Source of the DNA: Leptobrachium leishanense | Taxonomy: Eukaryota; Chordata; Amphibia; Anura; Megophryidae | DNA: 64,000 nt | Direction of reading: 5' to 3' | Assembly: GCA_009667805.1 (NCBI GenBank) | Contig: CM019065.1 | Location: 16,008,952-16,072,951 of the forward strand | In this document: positions 49,926 through 63,416 of the stretch, in pieces | Numbering within the stretch: the stretch's first letter is position 1 | How the letters are laid out: each line of letters begins with the position of its first letter | Translations under genes and position numbers: made by a program | The notes under the pieces: model-generated | Database searches by the model: none | Seen by the model: only the letters and a program-made list of their open reading frames with translations | What the model was told of the DNA's origin: nothing

Positions 49926-51111
49926 TGTAGTCCTTAAAGGGATATTCTATTGAAAAATATTTTCACCTTAAACATTTGGGCTGGTCCTGCTGACCGCCTC
50001 GGCCCAATTACTTAGTTATTTTCTTTTTGGATGATTTTACTCCCCTTTCTCCCCCCCCCCCTCCTTGCCGTGCACTGCTCCTTCTCTCTGGCTCAGGGAT
50101 GCCCGAACACGGACGTCCCTGAAGCGTTTCTGTTCAATTTGTGATTCTATGCAACTTGTGTAGTGTAGTAACCGCAAACTGCGCACTGCAATGGGTCTCG
50201 CACACTTTACAGAAGTTAGGTAGCGCCTGCGCAGAGCGATGGATTGGAGCTGCACGCGCATGCACAGATCTGATCCGTCGCTGCCTCTCTGGGAACGCTC
50301 GCTGCAGCGATTGGTCTCAGAGGGCGACGTCGGCCGCTCTCTGTGTGTGACATCACTGGTGACCGGCAGCCGGGAAACTTCAAAAATCCCGGCTGCTGGA
50401 AACTCAGGGTAGGATGGAGGAAACTCCTCCGCGTCACCCCTGCCAGATTGGGACAGGAGTGGGGGGAGAAGGGGGGGCAATCCTCACATCCTGACCACTT
50501 TATAACTCTAATGTGGTGAGTAACACGTTCCTTAAGGCCTCCTTCCCACTGAGCGACATGAAAATCACGTGATTTTCATATACGCGACATTGAGCGATAA
50601 TATCGCCCGACGCCAATGTATGTCTCTCAATGCAAGTAACAGCGAAACGCGGAAAAAAGGGTGACGTACCAGCGACGAGCTGCAAGCGACATTGAGCTGT
50701 GAGATGTGAACATGCATTGGCGGTATTGTGAATGTTAATGGATCCTCGGATTTTGCGGTGATACTTGTAGTCGTTACATTGCGATACATTCCGCTCACAT
50801 ATTTTCAACCTCTCTAATCCAACATGCCGGTATATGTATGGGGAAAAATTGCTTTGGGGGGTGGGGGGACCAGCCTCCCGTTTACCCATACCTCCTCATC
50901 AATTACCCCACAACTACAGCTATGCAGTGATTATAAAAGGCAATAATAACCCTGTCGGGGCAAGTAGACGCCATGGCAGGCAGTTTGATTTGGGCTACCA
51001 CTTTCAACCACTGCACAAATCCATTCTGTTTTTTTCTTCTCATTTTTACCCATGGTAACTTTGTACAGCGCTCTACAGTGTGATGGCACTCAATAAAAAG
51101 AAATAATAATG
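49926..51111 (+). other. Intron 1, non-autonomous repeats, no gene
   Basis: 49938-50520 carries AAAGGGATATTCTATTG and a GC-rich segment related to 12405-12520. 50521-50830 has a MITE-like body with a perfect 22-bp palindrome at 50558-50579 (centre CACGTG). A CAGCGCTCTACAGTG and AATAATAATG tail at 51066-51110 resembles the SINE 3' end. Confidence 0.5.
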
Positions 51112-52575
51112 GGCTGGTGTCTCTGACGCTCGTATTGTGGTGTGGAGGCCACATGGATTGGCATCTTCGGCGTGACTTGTGGGCCACATGAATTGGCATC
51201 TGCAGCGTGACGTGTGGGCCTCATGGGTTGGTGCCTGTGCTGCGCTCGTCATAGTGTATGGGTTGGCGTCTGTGCTGCGCTCGTCGTTGTAGCGTATGGT
51301 TTGGCGTCTGTGCTGCGCTCGTCGTAGCGTATGGGTTGGCGCCTGTGCTGCACTCGACGTAGCGTTTAGGTTGGCGCCTGTGCTGCACTCGTCGTAGCGT
51401 ATGGGTTGGCGCCTGTGCTGCGCTCGTCGGAGCATATGGGTTGGCGCCTGTGCTGCGCTCGTCGGAGCGTATGGGTTGGCGCCTGTGCTGTGCTCGTCGG
51501 AGCGTATGGGTTGGCGCTCGTCGGAGCGTATGGGTTGGCGCCTGTGCTGCGCTCGTCGGAGCGTATGGGTTGGCGCTCGTCGGAGCGTATGGGTTGGCGC
51601 CTGTGCGGCGCTCGTCGGAGCGTATGGGTTGGCGCTCGTCGGAGCGTATGAGTTGGCGCTCGTCGGAGCGTATGGGTTGGCGCTCGTCGGACCGTATGGG
51701 TTGGCGCCTGTGCTGCGCTCGTCGGAGCGTATGGGTTGGCGCCTGTGCTGCTGCGTCTGTCGGAGCGGTATGGGTTGGCGCTCGTCGGAGCGTATGGGTT
51801 GCGCTCGTCGGAGCGTACGGGTTGGCGCCTGTTCTGCGCTCGTCGGAGCGTATGGGTTGGCGCTCGTCGGAGCGTATGGGTTGGCGCTCGTCGGAGCGTA
51901 TGGGTTGGCGCTCGTCGGAGCGTACGGGTTGGCGCCTGTTCTGCGCTCGTCGGAGCGTATGGGTTGGCGCCTTGTTTGCGCTCGTCATATTGTATGGTTG
52001 GCGCCTGTGCTGTGCTCGTCGGAGCGTATGGGTTGGCGCCTGTGCTGCGCTCGTCGGAGCGTATGGGTTGGCGCTCGTCGGAGCGTATGGGTTGGCGCCT
52101 GTTCTGCGCTCGTCGGAGCGTATGGGTTGGCGCCTTGTTTGCGCTCGTCATATTGTATGGGTTGGCGCCTGTGCTGAGCTCGTCATATTGTATGGTTGGC
52201 GCCTGTGCTGCGCTTGTCGTATTGTATGGGTTGGCGCCTGTGCTGCGCTCGTCGTATTGTATGGGTTGGCGCCTGTTCTGCGCTCGGCGTAGCGTATGGG
52301 TTGGCGCCTGTTCTGCGCTCGGCGTAGCGTATGGGTTGGCGCCTGTTCTGCGCTCGTCATATTGTATGGGTTGGCGCCTGTGCTGCGCTCGTCGTATTGT
52401 ATGGGTTGGCGCCTGTGCTGCGCTCGTCGTATTGTATGGGTTGGCGCCTGTGCTGCGCTCGTCGTATTGTATGGGTTGGCGCCTGTGCTGCGCTCGGCGT
52501 AGCGTATGGGTTGGCGTCTGTGCTGTGCGTGTCTTGGCGTGTGCGTGGTGTCTGTGCTGCGTGTAGCATGTAGTC
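51112..52575. repeat. 35-bp minisatellite with a 24-bp deletion variant
   Basis: The unit is 35 bp (GTATGGGTTGGCGCCTGTGC plus TGCGCTCGTCGGAGC). A 24-bp form lacking the 11 bases CCTGTGCTGCG is frequent between 51500 and 52100. The first copies (51112-51300) are diverged. Frames are open on both strands over hundreds of codons because the unit lacks stops; no coding meaning. Confidence 0.96.
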
Positions 52576-53394
52576 CTCACGGGTTTTCGCTGTGCCATGA
52601 TGGCAGGGGAGTTCTGTGCCACTGAGGGATTTATGCAGACGGGTATCTATGTGCAGCTAGACGTGTCCAAGCAGAAACATATCTGTTTTATACCCTGGGC
52701 TACAGATCCAGTGAATGCTGGTCTGCAAGGGGTTAAACAGTGAGAGCCGCCGCACAGGGAGGGCGCGTGCTGCAGTGCAGTGTGGGAGGCCTGCCAACAG
52801 CAAAGCCTTACAGCACGCTCCCTGCGTGGGGTCTCCTGCGGCAAGCGGGATGTGTGCCCGGGCAACTGGCGGAAGAATGGCCCAAACCCCAGTGTTTAAC
52901 GCCTTGGTGTCTGCACTGATTTGTCTGCGTGCTACAGATCGTGTGTTTATATATCTGCACTGAGGAGCATGTGGGCGCAATACAAACACACTAATAGCAA
53001 TATATTGTTTTGTGTTCACCGTGTGTGTGTGCATATATCTGCTTCTTACCCTCACTTTGTGTGTATATATAATGTGGGTATCTGAGTCTCTTCCCCTCTG
53101 TCATTGTGACGGTATATATATATATTTATTTTTTTTTGAGAAAGGATTTTACCACCCATGTCCTGGGTGGCGAGTATATACCGTGTATATATAGGTGTCC
53201 AGTATAGGTGTCTTTCCCAAGGACACTTACTGGAGAGGTGCTCTTACCGGGATCGAACCTGTGTCTCCACAGTTAATATGTTGTATATATCTGTTCCTCT
53301 CTGTCATTGTGTGTGTATCTGTGTATATGTGCCTTTTTCCCCTCTGTCTTTATGCCAGTATATGTTTATTCATGTCTGTGTATCTGTGCCTCTG
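52576..53394 (+). other. Intron 1, unassigned with SINE fragment
   Basis: Single-copy-looking sequence followed by TA- and TG-rich parts (53050-53210). No gene is recognised. Confidence 0.55.
53205..53277 (-). repeat. tRNA-type SINE fragment with good B box
   Basis: The minus strand carries the B-box-like GGTTCGATCC (53250-53259), followed by AGTAAGTGTCCTTGGGAAAG, as in the copies at 49404-49925. Truncated on both sides. Confidence 0.65.
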
Positions 53395-55455
53395 GTTCTC
53401 CTCTGTCAGTGTGTGTGTGTGTGTTTGTCGCTGCGTTCCCGTCCTGTTTTCTCTGGTTCTCCTCTGTCAGTGTGTGTGTTTGTCGCTGCGTTCCTGTCCT
53501 GTTTTCTCTGGTTCTCCTCTGTCAGTGTGTGTGTGTGTGTGTGTGTGTTTGTCGCTGCGTTCCCGTCCTGTTTTCTCTGGTTCTCCTCTGTCAGTGTGTG
53601 TGTGTGTGTGCTGTTTGTCGCTGCGTTCCCCTCCTGTTTTCTCTGGTTCTCCTCTGTCAGTGTCTGTGTGTTTTTTGTCGATGTGTTCCCGTCCTGTTTT
53701 CTCTGGTTCTCCTCTGTTTGTCGCTGCGTTCCCGTCCTGTTTTCTCTGGTTCTCCTCTGTCAGTGTGTGTGTGTGTGTGTGTTTGTCGCTGCGTTCCCGT
53801 CCTGTTTTCTCTGGTTCTCCTCTGTCAGTGTGTGTGTGTGTGTGCTGTTTGTCGCTGCGTTCCCCTCCTGTTTTCTCTGGTTCTCCTCTGTCAGTGTCTG
53901 TGTGTTTTTTGTCGATGTGTTCCCGTCCTGTTTTCTCTGGTTCTCCTCTGTTTGTCGCTGCGTTCCCGTCCTGTTTTCTCTGGTTCTCCTCTGTCAGTGT
54001 GTGTGTGTGCTTGTCGCTGCGTTCCCCTCTGGTTCTCCTCTGTCAGTGTGTGTGCTGTTTGTCGCTGCATTCCGTCCTGTTTCCTCTGGTTCTCCTCTGT
54101 CAGTGTCTGTGTGTTTTTTGTCGATGTGTTCCCGTCCTGTTTTCTCTGGTTCTCCTCTGTTTGTCGCTGCGTTCCCGTCCTGTTTTCTCTGGTTCTCCTC
54201 TGTCAGTGTGTGTGTTTGTCGCTGCGTTCCTGTCCTGTTTTCTCTGGTTCTCCTCTGTCAGTGTGTGTGTGTGTTTGTCGCTGCGTTCCCGTCCTGTTTT
54301 CTCTGGTTCTCCTCTGTCAGTGTGTGTGTGTGTGCTGTTTGTCGCTGCGTTCCCCTCCTGTTTTCTCTGGTTCTCCTCTGTCAGTGTCTGTGTGTTTTTT
54401 GTCGATGTGTTCCCGTCCTGTTTTCTCTGGTTCTCCTCTGTTTGTCGATGTGTTCCCGTCCTGTTTTCTCTGGTTCTCCTCTGTTTGTCGCTGCGTTCCC
54501 GTCCTGTTTTCTCTGGTTCTCCTCTGTTTGTCGATGTGTTCCCGTCCTGTTTTCTCTGGTTCTCCTCTGTTTGTCGCTGCGTTCCCGTCCTGTTTTCTCT
54601 GGTTCTCCTCTGTTTGTCGATGTGTTCCCGTCCTGTTTTCTCTGGTTCTCCTCTGTTTGTCGCTGCGTTCCCGTCCTGTTTTCTCTGGTTCTCCTCTGTC
54701 AGTGTGTGTGTGTGCTTGTCGCTGCGTTCCCCTCTGGTTCTCCTCTGTCAGTGTGTGTGCTGTTTGTCGCTGCGTTCCCGTCCGATTTCCTCTGGTTCTC
54801 CTCTGTCAGTGTGTGTGTGTTTTTTGTCGCTGCGTTCCCGTCCTGTTTTCTCTGGTTCTCCTCTGTCAGTGTGTGTGTGTGCTTGTCGCTGCGTTCCCAT
54901 CCTGTTTTCTCTGATTCTCTTCTGTCAGTGTTTGTTGTTTGTCGCTGCGTTCCCCTCCTGTTTCCTCTGGTTCTCCTCTGCCAGTGTGTGTGTGCTGTTT
55001 GTCGCTGCATTCCCGTCCTGTTTCCTCTGGCTCTCCTCTGTCAGTGTGTGTGTGTGCTGTTTGTCGCTGCGTTCCCGTCCTGTTTCCTCTGGTTCTCCTC
55101 TGTCTGTGTGTGTGTGTTTTTGTCGGTGTTCCCGTCCTGTTTTCTCTAATTCTGTCAGTGTGTGTGTGCGGTTTGTCGCTGCGTTCCTGTCCTGTTTTCT
55201 CTGATTCTCCTCTGTCAGTGTGTGTGTGCTGTTTGTCGCTGTGTTCCCGTCCTGTTTTCTCTGGTTCTCCTCTGTCAGTGTGTGTGCTGTTTGTCTAGCG
55301 TTTCCGTCCTGTTGTCTCTAGTTCTCTGGTTCTCCTCTGTCAGTATGTGTGCTGTTTGTCTAGCGTTTCCGTCCTGTCGTCTCTGGTTCTCCTCTGTCAG
55401 TATGTGTGTGTGTGTGTGTGCTGTTTGTCACTGCGCTCCCGTCCTGTTTCCTCTG
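53395..55455. repeat. 43-bp minisatellite with embedded (GT)n
   Basis: The core unit is 43 bp (TTTGTCGCTGCGTTCCCGTC plus CTGTTTTCTCTGGTTCTCC), with an optional variable TCAGTGTGTG (GT)n insert, so period length ranges from 43 to about 75 bp. CGATGTGTTCCC copies alternate with CGCTGCGTTCCC copies in blocks (54380-54660). Three plus-strand frames stay open for over 500 codons as a by-product. 55456-55777 after it is ordinary intron leading to exon 2. Confidence 0.96.
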
Positions 55456-55753
55456 GTTCTCCTGGCGTTCGGCTGCTGGAGGAGCCGTGTAATTGCGTGG
55501 AATCGGTGCATAGTAACGGCTCGGCCTGGCAGCGGCTATATATAGGGATAATTGTACCTACCTGCAGCGCGTGGGCGACTCTAACGTCACGGCCAATATT
55601 CCCTCTGACTGACGAAGCCCCCCCAAGCCTGCACAGCGTGTATGTCTGAGTGTCAGCTCTTTTCCCCATGTGCCTGTTAGTGAGAGGCCCCCCTGGTCAC
55701 GGTGCGTCGCGGCTTTCCTCCCGCTGCGTTTCCCTGATTTATGCACTGTGTAA

Positions 55754-56854
<1,101 letters not shown>

Positions 56855-59800
56855 GACTCGATTTAAATCACTGATCAGCCAGACTCGATTTAAATCACTG
56901 ATCAGCCAGACTCGATTTAAATCACTGATCAGCCAGACTCGATTTAAATCACTGATCAGCCAGACTCGATTTAAATCACTGATCAGCCAGACTCGATTTA
57001 AATCACTGATCAGCCAGACTCGATTTAAATCACTGATCAGCCAAACTCGATTTAAATCACTGATCAGCCAGATTCGATTTAAATCACTGATCAGTGAGAT
57101 TCGATTTAAATCACTGATCAGTGAGATTCGATTTAAATCACTGATCAGCGAGACTCGATTTAAATCACTGATCAGCCAAACTCGATTTAAATCACTGATC
57201 AGCCAAACTCGATTTAAATCACTGATCAGCCAGACTCGATTTAAATCAACTGATCAGCCAAACTCGATTTAAATCACTGATCAGCCAGATTCGATTTAAA
57301 TCACTGATCAGTGAGATTCGATTTAAATCACTGATCAGTGAGATTCGATTTAAATCACTGATCAGCGAGACTCGATTTAAATCACTGATCAGCCAGACTC
57401 GATTTAAATCACTGATCAGCCAAACTCGATTTAAATCACTGATCAGCCAGACTCGATTTTAATCACTGATCAGTGAGACTCGATTTAAATCACTGATCAG
57501 CCAGACTCGATTTAAATCACTGATCAGCCAGACTCGATTTAAATCACTGATCAGCCAGACTCGATTTAAATTCACTGATCAGCCAAACTCGATTTAAATC
57601 ACTGATCAGCCAGACTCGATTTAAATCACTGATCAGCCAGACTCGATTTAAATCACTGATCAGCCAGACTCGATTTTAATCACTGATCAGCCAGACTCGA
57701 TTTTAATCACTGATCAGCCAGACTCGATTTAAATCACTGATCAGCCAGACTCGATTTAAATCACTGATCAGCCAGACTCGATTTAAATCACTGATCAGCC
57801 AGATTCGATTTAAATCACTGATCAGCCAGATTCGATTAAATCACTGATCAGCCAGATTCGATTTAAATCACTGATCAGTGAGACTCGATTTAAATCACTG
57901 ATCAGGCCAGACTCGATTTAAATCACTGATCAGCCAGACTCGATTTAAATCACTGATCAGCCAGACTCGATTTAAATCACTGATCAGCCAGATTCGATTT
58001 AAATCACTGATCAGCCAGACTCGATTTAAATCACTGATCAGCCAGATTCGATTTAAATCACTGATCAGCCAGATTCGATTTAAATCACTGATCAGCCAGA
58101 TTCGATTTAAATCACTGATCAGTGAGACTCGATTTAAATCACTGATCAGCCAGACTCGATTTAAATCACTGATCAGCCAGATTCGATTTAAATCACTGAT
58201 CAGTGAGACTCGATTTAAATCAACTGATCAGCCAGACTCGATTTAAATCACTGATCAGCCAGACTCGATTTAAATCACTGATCAGCCAGACTCGATTTTA
58301 AATCACTGATCAGCCAGACTCGATTTTAATCACTGATCAGCCAGACTCGATTTAAATCACTGATCAGCCAGACTCGATTTAAATCACTGATCAGCCAGAC
58401 TCGATTTAAATCACTGATCAGCCAGACTCGATTTAAATCACTGATCAGCCAGACTCGATTTAAATCACTGATCAGCCAGACTCGATTTAAATCACTGATC
58501 AGCCAGACTCGATTTAAATCACTGATCAGCCAGACTCGATTTAAATCACTGATCAGCCAGACTCGATTTAAATCACTGATCAGCCAGACTCGATTTAAAT
58601 CACTGATCAGCCAGACTCGATTTAAATCACTGATCAGCCAGACTCGATTTAAATCACTGATCAGCCAGACTCGATTTTAATCACTGATCAGCCAGACTCG
58701 ATTTAAATCACTGATCAGCCAGACTCGATTTAAATCACTGATCAGCCAGAACTCGATTTAAATCACTGATCAGCCAGACTCGATTTAAGTCACTGATCAG
58801 CCAGATTCGATTTAAATCACTGATCAGCCAGATTCGATTTAAATCACTGATCAGCCAGATTCGATTTAAATCACTGATCAGCCAGATTCGATTTAAATCA
58901 CTGATCAGTGAGACTCGATTTAAATCACTGATCAGCCAGACTCGATTTAAATCACTGATCAGCCAGACTCGATTTAAATCACTGATCAGCCAGACTCGAT
59001 TTAAATCACTGATCAGCCAGACTCGATTTAAATCACTGATCAGCCAGATTCGATTTAAATCACTGATCAGCCAGACTCGATTTAAATCACTGATCAGCCA
59101 GATTCGATTTAAATCACTGATCAGCCAGATTCGATTTAAATCAACTGATCAGCCAGATTCGATTTAAATCACTGATCAGTGAGACTCGATTTAAATCACT
59201 GATCAGCCAGACTCGATTTAAATCACTGATCAGCCAGATTCGATTTAAATCACTGATCAGTGAGACTCGATTTAAATCACTGATCAGCCAGACTCGATTT
59301 AAATCACTGATCAGCCAGACTCGATTTAAATCACTGATCAGCCAGACTCGATTTAAATCACTGATCAGCCAGACTCGATTTAAATCACTGATCAGCCAGA
59401 CTCGATTTAAATCACTGATCAGCCAGACTCGATTTAAATCACTGATCAGCCAGACTCGATTTAAATCACTGATCAGCCAGACTCGATTTTAAATCACTGA
59501 TCAGCCAGACTCGATTTAAATCACTGATCAGCCAGACTCGATTTAAATCACTGATCAGCCAGACTCGATTTTAAATCACTGATCAGCCAGACTCGATTTA
59601 AATCACTGATCAGCCAGACTCGATTTAAATCACTGATCAGCCAGACTCGATTTAAATCACTGATCAGCCAGACTCGATTTAAATCACTGATCAGCCAGAT
59701 TCGATTTAAATCACTGATCAGCCAGACTCGATTTAAATCACTGATCAGCCAGACTCGATTTAAATCACTGATCAGCCAGACTCGATTTAAATCACTGATC

Positions 59801-60198
59801 AGCCAGACTCGATTTAAATCACTGATCAGCCAGACTCGATTTAAATCACTGATCAGTGAGACTCGATTTAAATCACTGATCAGCCAGACTCACTTTAAAT
59901 CCCTGATCGGCCAGACTCGCTTTAAATCCCTGATCGGCCAGACTCGCTTTAAATCCCTGATCGGCCAGACTCGCTTTAAATCCCTGATCGGCCAGACTCG
60001 ATTTAAATCACTGATCGGCCAGACTCGCTTTAAATCCCTGATCAGCCAGACTCGATTTAAATCACTGATCGGCCAGACTCGCTTTAGAATCCCTGATCGG
60101 CCAGATTCGATTTAAATCACTGATCAGCCAGACTCGATTTAAATCACGAATCGGCGAGACTCGCTTTAAATCCCTGATCGGCCAGACTCGATTTAAAT
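56855..60198. repeat. 27-bp palindrome-bearing satellite (about 124 copies)
   Basis: The unit is 27 bp: GACTCGATTTAAATCACTGA plus TCAGCCA. It contains two perfect dyads, GATTTAAATC and CTGATCAG. In the CAGTGAGA variant the second dyad extends to TCACTGATCAGTGA (14 bp). Copies are highly uniform through 59880; the last 300 bp shift to TCGCTTTAAATCCCTGATCGGCC, a diverged edge. It fills 3.34 of the 4.40 kb of intron 2 and stops 46 bp before exon 3. Each unit has CACTGAT, which matches the branch-point consensus YNYTRAY. Confidence 0.97.
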
Positions 60199-60244
60199 AT
60201 GCCCCGTGCGTCCATGGGGTGATTATGTCTTTATTTTTCTTCAG

Positions 60245-60301
60245 GGTCGTCATGTCAAGACGGGGCAGCTGGCCGCCATCAAGGTCATGGACGTGACGGA
60301 G
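60245..60301 (+). CDS. mink1: Misshapen-like kinase 1, exon 3 (residues 42-60)
   Basis: The acceptor TTATTTTTCTTCAG ends at 60244 and the donor GTGAGT starts at 60302. The 57-bp phase-0 exon encodes GRHVKTGQLAAIKVMDVTE. The lysine of AAIK (residue 54 here) is the invariant N-lobe lysine that anchors the alpha and beta phosphates of ATP. GRHVKTGQLAAIKVMDVT is shared by all three GCK-IV paralogues; the final E agrees with MINK1 and MAP4K4. The whole 3' splice region lies in 46 bp between the satellite and the exon. Confidence 0.95.
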
Positions 60302-60724
60302 GTGAGTTACTGCCAAGGCGCAGCATTATCACACGGCCAGAGCCCGGCGCTCTGCAGCTACATCAGGAGGGCTCTAGGAGATGAGCGATAGGTCCCACAT
60401 CCTCCATCCATACAATGTATTAGGAGGAATGGGATCCACCTTATACAGAGTGTACCGTGATCTCCTGCTTACCTGTACCTCGGCGCCGGGTTTCTGGAAG
60501 AGCCCACCACCCCCGGCACTCTGGGTTATCACAGCCGCTCCCTGACACACCAGGCTGCTATGGTTTCTCCAGGACCATAGACAGTTGTACGGATGTTTCA
60601 CTGTGCCTTCACGATAACTGTTATGCTACTGACACGTTTCCACTTTGGGATTGAGAAAGAAACCACGGGAAAGGGGCAGCAGCAACAAAAATGACCCGGC
60701 TGGGAAAACAACAAAATATACATA

Positions 60725-60804
60725 CACTATATTGCCAAAGGTATTCGCTCACCTGCCTTGACTCGCATATGGATGGGTGAGCGAATACCTTTGGCAATAT
60801 AGTG
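60725..60804. mobile_element. 80-bp perfect-hairpin Tc1-type MITE, intron 3
   Basis: Perfect 29-bp inverted repeats (60725-60753 and 60776-60804; outer end CACTATATTGCCAAAGGT) are separated by 22 bases and flanked by TA. No mismatch in the arms suggests recent insertion. The ends belong to a Tc1/mariner class also seen in fish. 60302-60724 before it is unassigned intron. Confidence 0.92.
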
Positions 60805-61627
60805 TATTTGCAGAAAACAGTTTTTGCGCCTATTCCCTACCAGGGCGGGCTTAACCCTCTAATGGCCATTATAGAAAAGAATAACCTCTGTTTGGCGTGG
60901 AGCCACAGGGGTGAGTGCAAACGACAACCTTAAATCTTGTTTTATACATGAAGCGGGCTGGATACTTCTGGTTTACGCAACCGCCCTGTTAGGGAATAGT
61001 GCGTGAAGCCGTTATTTCTGCATATATGCTGGCACCGTGTGTTTAATCTATATCTAGGCTTGTGTAATGAGTGTTTCGACATGTTGTACCATTTACATAA
61101 ACTGTGACTAGATTACTTGTCCATTACAAATAAAAACACATTATAAGACAATTAATAAAACACATTATTAGCACTGCTGCAGTTTTTTTCTTTGTTTGAA
61201 GAAATTGCATGTAAAAAGGAAAAATAAAGATCAAATTTTTTTTTATCTGCGTTTTTCCATTTTGTGGATTTTTCCCATGATGCAACATTTACCAAAACCA
61301 AAAAGGTTTTACATTACTGCTGCGGTTTATTTAATCTACTGTTTTTAACAGTTAATGAGGTGGAGGAGGGAATGTTTAGATAAGGCAACAGGGGGTGTAT
61401 TGTGTTCTCCAGTCTACCCGAGATAAGAGCTGGCAGCTAAATGAGATAAAACAGGGAGTTTAAAAGACGTATAATCTACTCCTGGCGATGTCCTTTGAAT
61501 ACATCCCACACAATACAATGATGTGAGTCGGTGACTGAACCATTCACTCCATTCTATGGCCAAAGCCACACAGTGAGGAGCAAGTGATGGAAAGATACTG
61601 TGGGGGAAGGGGCAGGTTAGAACACAA
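60805..61627 (+). other. Intron 3, unassigned
   Basis: AT-rich intronic sequence with no recognised feature. Confidence 0.6.
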
Positions 61628-61945
61628 AATATCACACAATGGATGCACCCAGTGACACATAAAGAGGAAATATCACACAATGGATGCACCCAGTGACACA
61701 AAGGAAAATATCACACAATGGGTGCGGCCAGTGACACATATAGAGGGAAATATCACACAATGGATGCGCCCAGTGACACATATAGAGGAAAATATCACAC
61801 AATGGATGCACCCAGTGACACATATAGAGGAAAATATCACACAATGGATGCGCCCGGTGACAGAGGAAAATACCACACAATGGATGCACCCAGCGACACA
61901 TATAGAGGGAAATATCATGCAATGGATGCGCCCAGTGACACATAT
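61628..61945. repeat. 41-bp minisatellite of intron 3, left block
   Basis: About eight copies of a unit with TATCACACAATGGATGCACC, CAGTGACACATATAGAGG and AAA. It is continuous in origin with 62599-62945; the two are separated by the fold-back element. The period is about 41 bp but the sequence is unrelated to the satellite at 15041-21132. Confidence 0.93.
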
Positions 61946-62598
61946 CAGGGGTGTGGAAATTAAAAAAAAATTCTACTTGTCCAACGGACTAACTAGTAGT
62001 CCAATCAACTTGTCCTGATAATTTCCCAGCTCATGGATATATGCCCCAGCTCATGGATATATGCCCCAGCTCATGGATATATGCCCCAGCTCACACATGG
62101 ATTTGCCCCCAGCTCATGGATATTGCCCCCCCACTCAGACCCCAGACCAGACATGGGGCGGCTGTTCGAATGTTCTATCGGCATTCAGACAGCCTGCCCC
62201 TGGAGCTCTCAGCCGCATACTTACCTTCCCGAGTGGCGCTGACAAAGTCTTCGCGCCTGCGCTCTTTGAAGGACCCCAGCTGCGATCACGTGGGACTCCC
62301 ACGTGATCGCGGCTGGGTCCTTCAACGTGCGGAAGCGCGGAAACTTTCCCGGCACCGCTCGGGAAGGTAAGTATGCGGCTGAGAGCTCCAGGGGCGGCTG
62401 TCTGAATGCCGATAGAGCATTCAAACAGCCGCCCAAGCCCCTTGGATGCCGGCAAGCTGACTCAATGCCGGCTTCCGGTATCGGGGGATGTCCCTGTAAT
62501 TAGTCTGCAACCCCGGACTGCATCAAAAAAAAACCTACTCGCCCGGCGCCCGGATCTTTATGTCCCGGGCGTCGGGCGATACAATTCCCAAACCCCTG
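61946..62598. mobile_element. Fold-back element inserted in the 41-bp array
   Basis: It starts CAGGGGTGTGGAAATT, ends AATTCCCAAACCCCTG, and is flanked by CATAT (61941-61945 and 62599-62603), which also is part of the host repeat. It contains a 20-bp tandem repeat (CAGCTCATGGATATATGCCC, 62028-62100) and a palindrome of about 290 bp centred near 62294: GCGGCTGTTCGAATG and CATTCAAACAGCCGC at the ends, GATCACGTGGGACTCCCACG at the centre. hAT-like ends, but a 5-bp duplication is atypical. Confidence 0.8.
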
Positions 62599-62945
62599 CA
62601 TATAGAGGAAAATATCACACAATGGATGCGCCCAGTGACACATATAGAGGAAAATATCACACAATGGATGCACCCAGTGACACATAGAGGAAAATACCAC
62701 ACAATGGATGCGCCCAGTGACACATAGAGGAAAATATCACACAATGGATGCACCCAGTGACACATATAGAGGAAAATATCACACGATGGATGCACCCAGT
62801 GACACATATAGAGGAAAATATCACACGATGGATGCACCCAGTGATACATATAGAGGAAAATATCACACAATGGATGCACCCAGTGACACATATAGAGGAA
62901 AATATCACACAATGGATGCACCCAAGACACATATAGAGGAAAATA
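62599..62945. repeat. 41-bp minisatellite of intron 3, right block
   Basis: About eight further copies of the CACACAATGGATGCACCCAG unit, with CACACGATGG variants, ending about 150 bp before exon 4. Confidence 0.93.
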
Positions 62946-63063
62946 TTTTCTTAACTAAACATACAAGAGAAAAACAAACACATGTAAGATATCAGCAACC
63001 TGAAATAAACACAATAAGGACATTGCATTATATGGTGGTGGTGGCCCTTTAATGTGTATTTAA

Positions 63064-63267
<204 letters not shown>

Positions 63268-63416
63268 TAACCTCTGCGAACAAAGCCGCGACCATGTTAA
63301 AGTTCCCCTTTAAGTCGCGATGCTCCGCCATGCTTGTTTTGTTAAGTTTTTCTTCCTTGTTTAAAAAGCCCACAATGCCTGTTAAAACGTCGGCCTTGTC
63401 GCGCGTTGTAAACTGA

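Noticed and set aside
51221..52622. Arg/Thr/Ala-rich frames on both strands
   Set aside because: By-product of the 35-bp array; unit variants with an 11-base deletion shift frames freely.
53158..55204. Plus-strand frames of 535-669 codons rich in Cys/Val/Phe/Leu that look membrane-like
   Set aside because: They are the stop-free 43-bp array with (GT)n; hydrophobicity follows from T-rich composition and all three frames are equally open.
56855..60198. CRISPR-like or origin-like regular repeat
   Set aside because: There are no unique spacers; copies are contiguous. It is a eukaryotic satellite in a spliced intron, with no cas genes or prokaryotic context.
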